A stretch of DNA of 6,126 bases from an uncultured Eubacterium sp. (GTDB lineage: Bacteria; Bacillota_A; Clostridia; Lachnospirales; Lachnospiraceae): assembly GCA_948560485.1 (NCBI GenBank), contig CAOXUF010000112.1:662-6787 (forward strand), given 5' to 3'. Within the stretch, counting starts at the first letter, position 1. The number at the start of each line of letters is the position of its first letter. Position numbers and translations under genes: made by a program. Under the pieces are notes generated by a model. It was not told where the DNA came from. It did no database searches and saw nothing but the letters and a program-made list of their open reading frames with translations. Below, piece by piece: positions 1-5,441 of this stretch.

Positions 1-21
1 TATAGAAAATTTTTGTTTCAT
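1..21 (-). CDS. 5' end of a gene running off the left edge
   Basis: Only the first seven codons are inside the window: ATG at 21-19, then a frame reading MKQKFSI to the edge. The support is the ribosome binding site. The minus strand reads AGAAGGAGA at 34-26, so the AAGGAG core ends five bases before the ATG, which is among the best sites in the window. The first residues (Met, two Lys, a Gln, then Phe-Ser-Ile) would suit the start of a membrane or exported protein, but seven residues cannot identify a family. The gene follows a terminator-type hairpin at 41-75 and the structured leader described separately, so its expression is probably controlled by premature termination. A chance ATG behind a chance Shine-Dalgarno remains possible. 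Confidence 0.6.
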
Positions 22-40
22 GCTGTCTCCTTCTACATAT

Positions 41-75
41 AAAAATCGCACTAAGCATCTATATGCCTGTGCGAT
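41..75 (-). terminator. intrinsic terminator or attenuator hairpin
   Basis: Read on the minus strand, ATCGCAC (75-69) pairs with GTGCGAT (51-45). Inside that, AGGCAT (68-63) pairs with ATGCTT (58-53) around a four-base loop ATAG, with one G-U wobble and one bulged base at 52. A run of five T follows at 45-41. This is a textbook intrinsic terminator. The T run ends about seven bases before the AAGGAG-containing ribosome binding site of the gene starting at 21. No promoter fits between them, so the hairpin must either stop most readthrough from proA or act as a regulated attenuator for the downstream gene. Confidence 0.85.
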
Positions 76-200
76 AATTTTAATAACAGCTGTAATAAAC
101 AAATAACAACATACATTCTCATTTATACACAGACATATAAGACCTATCGGCTCTCATCTGTGCATCTGATATGCAAAGTTTAAAGCCAAATATGTCTATA
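41..200 (-). promoter_or_regulatory. candidate riboswitch-type leader, class not recognised
   Basis: Read on the minus strand, three stacked helices can form. P1 pairs 200-190 with 138-128 (core AGACATAT/ATATGTCT plus three further pairs, two of them G-U). P2 pairs GGCTTT (187-182) with AGAGCC (154-149), with one wobble. P3 is TGCAT/ATGCA (175-161) with loop ATCAG. The internal loops are asymmetric: TT against GATAGGTCTT, and AAACTT against CAGATG. The 3' strand of P1 can instead pair within TTATATGTCTGTGT (140-127) with GCACAGGCATAG-type bases at 72-59, the 5' arm of the terminator, giving 14 continuous pairs of which three are G-U. P1 and the terminator therefore exclude this antiterminator. 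A further stem, ATGCACAGA (165-157) with TCTGTGTAT (133-125), is another alternative fold. The consensus cores I know for purine, TPP, SAM, lysine, FMN, glycine, c-di-GMP, THF, preQ1, fluoride and T-box leaders are not visible. I found no clear promoter upstream. Confidence 0.55.
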
Positions 201-399
201 ATAAATGTACATATACTTTAATATTTTCTTTACTTTATATAGTTTCAGCGTTATTACATTTATTTAAATTCTTAATTCTCTCAGAATTTTTGCTAGAGTC
301 CCATTCTTTCAATTTGTCACAATATTCTTCTACAAATTTATTTTTTGTTATATGGTATTCTTCTTTCAAAAATCATTACATCTTCACAAGCTGTTGCAT
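201..399 (-). other. AT-rich spacer after proA with two tiny open frames
   Basis: No recognisable gene lies between the proA stop codon and the structured leader. Two short minus-strand frames are visible. One (403-338, 21 aa, starting MNATACEDVM) begins with an ATG overlapping the proA stop as ATGA and has GAGG seven bases upstream, so it could be translated by coupling. The other (369-235, 44 codons from a TTG, no ribosome binding site) reads as a lysine- and glutamate-rich peptide containing KFVEEYCDKLKEWDSS. They overlap in different frames and could be the remains of one small gene broken by a frameshift, or chance. I see no terminator directly after proA; AATTCT/AGAATT at 274-288 is an AT-only stem. 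Confidence 0.3.
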
Positions 400-1680
400 T
401 CATCCCAAATCCTCAAAATGAAAAGCCTTCTCCCCTTTTGCATAATCATCCACAATATTTCCACTACCATATAGTTTATACTTATAACTTACCAGCCCCT
501 CTAATCCTACCGGACCTCTTGCATGGATTTTACTGGTACTGATTCCTACCTCTGCTCCGAAACCATATCGGTAACCATCTGCAAACCGCGTAGAGCAATT
601 TTGATATACTCCCGCAGAGTCTACATATCTCATAAAATGTTCTGCGGTCTCTTTATCCTCTGTGATAATACAGTCTGTATGATGTGAACCAAAATAATTA
701 ATATGATCTATCGCCTCTTCCAAAGATTCTACTTCTTTCGCAGACACAATTAAATCTAAATATTCTGTCCTGTCATCTTCTTCATTACTTTCAGTACAGC
801 CTGTTAGATTTACAATTCTCTCACTTCCACGCAGTTCCACATGATTTTCTTTCAACTTTTCATATAGCTTTGGAACAATCTCATCAACAATATCCTTATG
901 TATTAACAATGTCTCAACTGCATTACATGCCGATACATATTGGGTCTTTGCATCAATAATAATAGGGATTGCCTTTTCGATATCAGCATTCTTATCCACA
1001 TAAATATGGCAGATACCATCTGCGTGTCCCATTACAGGAATCTTCGTATTGTTCATAATATACTGAACAAAAGCATTGGAACCTCTTGGAATCAGTAAGT
1101 CTACGTACTCGTTACATGTAAGAAGTTCTGAAATCTCTGAACGTGCTTCTAGTTGCAGCATACAATTCTCCGGCATTCCTGATGCTGTGACAGCGTCATA
1201 AATGATATTGAATAGTACTCTGTTACTGTTCATCGTCTCACTGCCGCCCTTTAAGATAACACAGTTACCACTTTTAATGCAGAGGGCAGAAATCTGAATC
1301 AGAGCATCCGGTCTCGCCTCAAATATTACTCCAATCACGCCAATTGGACAGGTCTCACGAACCAATGTCAAACCTTCATCTAACTGACGGTTCATCTGCT
1401 TCCTGAATAATGGGTCAGGAAGATTCACTAAGTCCTGAATTCCTGCAACCACATCTCTCAATTTTGTTTCATCAAATTTCAGTCTCTTTACAATTGGAGC
1501 TGCCACATGGTCTTTTGCCGCCTGCTCTAAATCTTTTTTATTCGCCTCAAATATTTCTTCGCTATGTGCTTGTAATGCCTCAACGACTGCATTCAATGCA
1601 TGATTTCTATGTTCTTCACTACTTCCTGCCATCTTAGGTGATGCCAGTTTTACAAGTTTTGCCTGTTCTTTTATATTCAT
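400..1680 (-). CDS. proA: gamma-glutamyl phosphate reductase (glutamate-5-semialdehyde dehydrogenase)
   Basis: This cytoplasmic enzyme reduces gamma-glutamyl phosphate with NADPH to glutamate-5-semialdehyde, the second step of proline synthesis from glutamate. The frame is 426 aa, full length for the family. The catalytic cysteine is Cys252 in VSACNAVETLL. The family signature is seen as AIDHINYFGSHHTDCI (323-338), and the C-terminal block GFGAEVGISTSKIHARGP (373-390) is very well conserved. The segment from ADGYRYGFGAEVGIS onward looks closer to the reductase half of eukaryotic P5C synthase than to E. coli ProA. The ATG at 1680 is preceded by AAGGAG at 1697-1692, 11 bases upstream, and that site lies directly behind the stop of the nuclease gene (18 nt between stop and ATG). 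The two are probably co-transcribed. The usual partner proB is not in the window. Confidence 0.97.
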   Translation of the reverse strand: MNIKEQAKLVKLASPKMAGSSEEHRNHALNAVVEALQAHSEEIFEANKKDLEQAAKDHVAAPIVKRLKFDETKLRDVVAGIQDLVNLPDPLFRKQMNRQLDEGLTLVRETCPIGVIGVIFEARPDALIQISALCIKSGNCVILKGGSETMNSNRVLFNIIYDAVTASGMPENCMLQLEARSEISELLTCNEYVDLLIPRGSNAFVQYIMNNTKIPVMGHADGICHIYVDKNADIEKAIPIIIDAKTQYVSACNAVETLLIHKDIVDEIVPKLYEKLKENHVELRGSERIVNLTGCTESNEEDDRTEYLDLIVSAKEVESLEEAIDHINYFGSHHTDCIITEDKETAEHFMRYVDSAGVYQNCSTRFADGYRYGFGAEVGISTSKIHARGPVGLEGLVSYKYKLYGSGNIVDDYAKGEKAFHFEDLG

Positions 1681-1698
1681 TTTAAATTCTTCTCCTTC

Positions 1699-2706
1699 TT
1701 ATGGTTTACAATTCCCGCAAGGTTCATATCCCTGCTTTACTAAATCTTCTCTGCTTCCTGTGTATGTTCCTTTATTTGCTTCACTCATCGTTTTTACACT
1801 GCCACAATTCGGCTTATGAAATTTGTGCGTATTCATATTCAAAACATACTGTGTACTTGCCGAAGAACTGCTATCGCCTTTTTGTGCAACATGATTCTTC
1901 TTTGTTATTTCCTCAACCACTTCTCCATCAACACTGCTATCCCCCGTTCTATAATCAATCTTCACTCCAGGCTGTGCATTGTAGCAGTATACATTAAACG
2001 ATATTCCCCTGCCTTGATCTTCAACAGAATAACCTTCCATCTGAACCCCACTGGCAACTAAATTTTTTCCTTCATATACCGGAGTTACTCTGTAAAGCAC
2101 GTGGTTATCGTTTTCCTTTACATAGTCCGCCACCATATCTTCAAAAGGCAGCATTCCATCTACATTCATATATCTTGTTCCGGTAATTAAATTTCTCTCA
2201 TTTGCATTTTCTCCTGTAAGCTGGTATCCAATCAAATGACATCTGTTATATAAATACTTTCCATCAACAAACTCATACTTTACTGTGCGCCATCCTGTAG
2301 GCTTTATCATGCCAATATTTCCTCTTTTTGCTGTCGGCATAATATCTTTACCGACACAAGCCTGTGCCACACCACATCTCCCAAGAGCATCGAGTTTACT
2401 GTAACTTTCAAAAGACTCCTTTGTTATTTCATTTTTTGAAAAAGAAGGCTCATTATGATTAATTGTTACATATGGTTCATTATCAAATTCAGAAATTTCA
2501 TTCAAATGAATATCATCACTTTCTGATTGATACTCTATATTTTTTTCAACAGCGGTATTAATATAATCTGCTTCCTGATGATTTGTTTGCGCTGTATCAT
2601 TAGAACATCCAAACAATAATGACACCATAAACAATAACAATATGAAACTGAAATATTTTCTATATCTCTTACTGTGTTTTCTGTGCCAACGGAAACTATT
2701 TCTCAT
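1699..2706 (-). CDS. lipoprotein DNA/RNA non-specific endonuclease
   Basis: A probable cell-surface nuclease of the DNA/RNA non-specific (beta-beta-alpha metal) type, 335 aa from the chosen start. Residues 2-19 are rich in Arg, Lys and His, followed by a hydrophobic core and a lipobox LFGC with lipidated Cys34. A polar linker follows to about residue 100. The nuclease domain (about 105-255) contains NRCHLIGYQL, where His157 is the likely general base (DRGH in EndA), and NANERNLITGTRYMNV with a likely metal-ligand Asn. The last 50 residues form a separate module with HKPNC, the block YTGSREDLVKQGYEPC and a final CGNC, resembling the Ada-like zinc-binding tail of other Firmicutes exoproteins. 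An upstream ATG at 2739 would add 11 residues, but it lacks a good ribosome binding site and makes a 44-nt overlap. The ATG at 2706 has GAGG 12 bases upstream and an 11-nt overlap. Likely roles are use of extracellular nucleic acids or DNA processing at the surface. Confidence 0.9.
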   Translation of the reverse strand: MRNSFRWHRKHSKRYRKYFSFILLLFMVSLLFGCSNDTAQTNHQEADYINTAVEKNIEYQSESDDIHLNEISEFDNEPYVTINHNEPSFSKNEITKESFESYSKLDALGRCGVAQACVGKDIMPTAKRGNIGMIKPTGWRTVKYEFVDGKYLYNRCHLIGYQLTGENANERNLITGTRYMNVDGMLPFEDMVADYVKENDNHVLYRVTPVYEGKNLVASGVQMEGYSVEDQGRGISFNVYCYNAQPGVKIDYRTGDSSVDGEVVEEITKKNHVAQKGDSSSSASTQYVLNMNTHKFHKPNCGSVKTMSEANKGTYTGSREDLVKQGYEPCGNCKP

Positions 2707-3097
2707 TTCTCTTATATACCTCTTTAACAATCTTATCATGTGAATATCCCATAAATTCTAGTGTGCCGATTAATTTCCATCCACTAAGGTTCAATCTGTG
2801 GTCAGCCGGATAAACTTTATCACACCGATATACGATTAATTTCTCCATTTCACTTTGATCCAAAATATGATTTTCCACAAAGCAGTACTCACCATCTTTT
2901 GCATCACTAAAATAATCGTCTGAAATAACATACTCCACAATTCGATTTTCAAATAACTCCTCCGAATAAGAATTAATATGAAGAACTGCATCTTTTGTCA
3001 TCTCTACAATATCTCTAATTACATATCGGTCTCTGCTCTGTCTTCTTTCATTAAAATACATTCCATTTTTTTGATCTAAACATACAATCCCTATCAT
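2696..3097 (-). CDS. conserved-looking protein of unknown function, 133 aa
   Basis: I cannot assign a function. The start is supported by GAGGG six bases before the ATG, and the 3' end overlaps the nuclease gene by 11 nt (44 nt if that gene starts at 2739), so the two are probably translationally coupled. The protein is soluble and charged, with no signal peptide or membrane segment. The opening MIGIVCLDQKNGM and the pattern of a hydrophobic strand, helix and second strand (VEYVISDD) faintly recall a small dihydrofolate-reductase-like fold, but the folate and NADPH motifs are absent. From memory, short Clostridia proteins with a C-terminus like IVYRCDKVYPADHRL and FMGYSHDKIVKEVY are sometimes labelled ribonuclease Z. 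The HxHxDH motif of real RNase Z is missing here, so that label would not be credible. Confidence 0.8.
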   Translation of the reverse strand: MIGIVCLDQKNGMYFNERRQSRDRYVIRDIVEMTKDAVLHINSYSEELFENRIVEYVISDDYFSDAKDGEYCFVENHILDQSEMEKLIVYRCDKVYPADHRLNLSGWKLIGTLEFMGYSHDKIVKEVYKRNEK

Positions 3098-3179
3098 TAA
3101 AAACCCTCTCTTTATGTCATTACTCTTATTTCCTGCAGCAAATTAATTCTCATAAAAATCTGTCTGACCTGATTTTATT

Positions 3180-4067
3180 CTATCCTTTGCTATTCACATG
3201 CACTTCCAACTGATTATATGGGATAATAATATCATTTTTCTCTAATTCTTTCTTAATATGTTCATTCAAATAAAAATACGCATCCCAGTAATCTTTCGGC
3301 TCTACCCATGCTCTTGTTTCAAGATTCACACCACTTTCATCTAATAACATTACAACCACATCATTTGGTTTATCCTTTAGTGTATATGGCGAATTTTCAA
3401 TCACCTGTTTTACAATATCTTTTGCCTGTTCAATATTCGCATCATAGTGAATGGAAAACTTCACATCCACTCTTCGTCCATCCTGATTTGTAAAATTAAT
3501 AATTGTATTATTTGCCACTTCGCCATTTGGACATTTAATCACTCTGTTGTCCGCTTTTACTAATGTAGTATATACAATATCTATCTTGGTCACGGTTCCC
3601 TCTTCGCCGTTTATCATTACATAATCGCCTATAATAAAAGGCTTTGACAACAATATTAACACCCCGCCTGCAAAATTAGCAAGACTCCCCTGTAATGCCA
3701 GACCAATCGATAACCCGGCTGTTCCAAGCAGCGTTATAAAAGATGTCGTTTCTATACCAATCTCACTACAAATAATAATAAGTACAATCACGTACCCTGT
3801 AAATTTCACAAGGGAATCTACAAATTTTACCACACCTTCATCTGCATTGGATTTTTTAAATATATTTTTTACTAACTTTCTCATTAGCCTGATAACGACT
3901 TTACCAACTGCAAATATTGCTATTGCAATCAGAAGATGCCAGCCAAAATCAATCAGTTTGTCTACCATCTTATCCAATGTTCCTGTCAATGCACTTACCT
4001 CTTTATTTAATTCATTTAAACCTGACTCTACTTCCTCTGAAACATTACTTGCCAATATAAATTTCAT
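3180..4067 (-). CDS. mscS: small-conductance mechanosensitive channel, MscS family
   Basis: An inner-membrane heptameric channel that opens under membrane tension to release solutes during hypo-osmotic shock. From the chosen start it is 295 aa, close to E. coli MscS (286). A short amphipathic N-terminus precedes TM1 (about 41-61), TM2 (about 86-104) and the pore helix TM3 (about 110-145). TM3 carries the hallmark GTAGLSIGLALQGSLANFAG followed by GVLIL, then the beta domain (GDYVMINGEEGTVTKIDIVYTT and CPNGEVANNTIINF) and an alpha/beta C-terminal domain ending IPYNQLEVHV. A GTG at 4079 would add four residues, but GGAG at 4077-4074 lies six bases before the ATG at 4067 and overlaps that GTG. 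The ATG is therefore the better start. The gene follows two hairpins behind serA. An 82-nt gap separates it from the next gene, with only a weak AT stem in it, so readthrough into the nuclease-proA cluster is possible. Confidence 0.95.
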   Translation of the reverse strand: MKFILASNVSEEVESGLNELNKEVSALTGTLDKMVDKLIDFGWHLLIAIAIFAVGKVVIRLMRKLVKNIFKKSNADEGVVKFVDSLVKFTGYVIVLIIICSEIGIETTSFITLLGTAGLSIGLALQGSLANFAGGVLILLSKPFIIGDYVMINGEEGTVTKIDIVYTTLVKADNRVIKCPNGEVANNTIINFTNQDGRRVDVKFSIHYDANIEQAKDIVKQVIENSPYTLKDKPNDVVVMLLDESGVNLETRAWVEPKDYWDAYFYLNEHIKKELEKNDIIIPYNQLEVHVNSKG

Positions 4068-4073
4068 ATCATT

Positions 4074-4077
4074 CTCC
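4074..4077 (-). promoter_or_regulatory. mscS ribosome binding site that decides the start
   Basis: The minus strand reads GTGGAGAATGATATG. GGAG followed by six bases and ATG gives normal spacing to the ATG at 4067. The alternative GTG start at 4079 overlaps this motif and has only AT-rich sequence upstream. Confidence 0.7.
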
Positions 4078-4103
4078 ACTTAACAATTTAGTATATAAGA
4101 AAC

Positions 4104-4128
4104 GGGGCTATTAAACATTAACAGCCCC
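4104..4128 (-). terminator. second terminator-like hairpin, just ahead of mscS
   Basis: The minus strand reads GGGGCT-G-TTAA-TGT-TTAA-T-AGCCCC, a continuous 11-bp stem with one G-U pair and a three-base loop, followed by GTTTCTTATAT. It lies 26 bases before the mscS ribosome binding site, with no space for a promoter in between. The only good -10-like hexamer nearby is TATAAT at 4137-4132, with no matching -35. The hairpin could be a backup terminator for serCA, a 5'-end stabilising stem of an mscS transcript, or an attenuator. The T tract is interrupted, so termination may be partial. Confidence 0.6.
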
Positions 4129-4148
4129 ATTATTATAACTCAACTTTC

Positions 4149-4190
4149 AAAAATTATATACCTATTGTAAACAACAGGCATATAACCCTT
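4149..4190 (-). terminator. strong intrinsic terminator of the serC-serA unit
   Basis: On the minus strand, TTATATGCCTGTTG (4185-4172) pairs with CAATAGGTATATAA (4167-4154) around the loop TTTA, 14 continuous pairs including two wobbles. The flanking AAGGG can add five more pairs with the following TTTTT (4153-4149). The five-T run directly after the stem gives the direction: it stops transcription coming from serA. The other strand has no T run after the stem. Confidence 0.88.
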
Positions 4191-4247
4191 GCAACATTCG
4201 TCAAACACCCATGTAAACATGGCTATTTTCCTCATTGTCCATGAGAA

Positions 4248-5411
4248 TTATTTTACCACTCTTACTTTAATAACACCATCTACAGCATTTAACTTCTCAA
4301 CTAATGCCTCTGATGTTTCATGGTCTAAATCCATAATCGCATAAGCAAAATCACCTCTTGATTTATCAACCATGTCTGCAACATTTACTCCTTCAGATGC
4401 TACTGCTGATGTAAGCTGGCTGATCATATTCGGAATATTCTTATGACATACTGTAACACGTCCTGCCTTATCACAGACACCAAGTGTTGCAGCTGGATAG
4501 TTTACGGAATTCACAATATTTCCGTTTTCAACAAAATCCATAATCTGGTCAACTGCCATAATTGCACAGTTATCTTCTGATTCCTCTGTAGAAGCTCCAA
4601 GATGAGGTGTCGCAATAACACCTTCCATATTTGCAGTTTTTGCATTTGGGAAGTCTGTTACATACTTTTTAACCTTACCGCTCTTTAAAGCCTCTGCCAT
4701 ATCATCATCACATACGAGTAAATCTCTTGCAAAGTTCAAGATAACTACACCATCTTTCATCATTGCCATAGTATCCTTGTTAATCATTTCCTTTGTATCA
4801 TCAACAAGTGGTGTGTGTACTGTAATAAAATCACATTCTTTAAAAATTTCTTCTCTTGTCTTTACAATATGAACTGTTCTCTTAATACTTAAAGCACCTT
4901 CCACAGAAAGATATGGGTCTGTCCCATATACTTCCATGCCCATAGAAACACCAATGTTTGCAACCAGTCTTCCAATCGCACCAAGTCCGATAACACCAAG
5001 TTTCTTTCCTTTTAATTCGTTTCCTGCAAAGTTCTTCTTTGCCTTTTCCATCGTCTTATTGATGTTTTCATCTGCCTTATTGTCGGCTACCCACTGATTT
5101 CCGCCAATAATGTCTCTTGATGCAAGAAGCATTCCACAAAGAACCAATTCCTTAACACCGTTGGCATTCGCACCTGGTGTGTTAAATACTACAACACCTT
5201 TCTCTGCACATACATCCAATGGAATATTATTTACTCCGGCACCGGCTCTGGCTACTGCCATTAAGCTGTCCGGCAAATCCATATCATGCATGGATGCACT
5301 TCGAACTAAAGCTACTTCTGCCTCTGCAAAATCTTCTGTCATTTCATAATTATCATTTAATCTGTCCAGTCCTAAATTTGAAATAGGATTTAAGCAATTT
5401 ACTTTTGTCAT
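4248..5411 (-). CDS. serA: D-3-phosphoglycerate dehydrogenase, short ACT-tailed form
   Basis: A cytoplasmic enzyme that oxidises 3-phosphoglycerate to 3-phosphohydroxypyruvate with NAD, the first step of serine synthesis. At 387 aa it has the substrate domain, the nucleotide domain with GLGAIG (142-147) and Asp165 after the second strand (GTDPY), and a C-terminal ACT-like domain (about 317-387) that may sense serine. Recognisable active-site residues are Arg229 in NFARD and His270 in ATPHLGAST; RAGAGVNNIP (55-64) is the substrate-loop motif. The usual DVF..EP glutamate is not present; the region reads VTDFPNAKTANMEG. The ATG is preceded by GGAGGT nine bases upstream, and the gap from the serC stop is 30 nt, so the two are surely one transcript. 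Gene order serC-serA fits consecutive steps of one pathway. Confidence 0.97.
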   Translation of the reverse strand: MTKVNCLNPISNLGLDRLNDNYEMTEDFAEAEVALVRSASMHDMDLPDSLMAVARAGAGVNNIPLDVCAEKGVVVFNTPGANANGVKELVLCGMLLASRDIIGGNQWVADNKADENINKTMEKAKKNFAGNELKGKKLGVIGLGAIGRLVANIGVSMGMEVYGTDPYLSVEGALSIKRTVHIVKTREEIFKECDFITVHTPLVDDTKEMINKDTMAMMKDGVVILNFARDLLVCDDDMAEALKSGKVKKYVTDFPNAKTANMEGVIATPHLGASTEESEDNCAIMAVDQIMDFVENGNIVNSVNYPAATLGVCDKAGRVTVCHKNIPNMISQLTSAVASEGVNVADMVDKSRGDFAYAIMDLDHETSEALVEKLNAVDGVIKVRVVK

Positions 5412-5441
5412 TTTCTATATACCTCCGTTCGCTTTTCAGCA

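Noticed and set aside
128..165. Hammerhead ribozyme core suggested by CAGATGAG followed by CCGATAGG
   Set aside because: The core should be CUGAUGA with a GAAA box; here the U is replaced by A and no GAAA is positioned correctly.
204..211. Palindrome ATGTACAT as a possible operator
   Set aside because: An eight-base AT-rich palindrome is expected by chance and no matching second copy or promoter was seen.
274..288. Palindrome aattct-ctc-agaatt followed by T residues on the plus strand
   Set aside because: The stem is six pairs, mostly AT, and no plus-strand gene leads into it, so a terminator call is not supported.
345..542. Plus-strand 65-aa open frame overlapping the end of proA
   Set aside because: It lies antisense to the conserved C-terminus of proA, has no good ribosome binding site and no family-like sequence.
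2696..3097. Ribonuclease Z as product of the 133-aa gene
   Set aside because: No metallo-beta-lactamase HxHxDH motif is present and the protein is less than half the needed length.
3151..3179. AAAATC/GATTTT stem with T run just after mscS
   Set aside because: A six-pair, almost GC-free stem with a ten-base loop is too weak to call a terminator; readthrough to the next gene is as likely.
3847..4083. Plus-strand 78-aa open frame antisense to mscS
   Set aside because: It mirrors the hydrophobic TM1/N-terminal coding region of mscS; there is no independent support.
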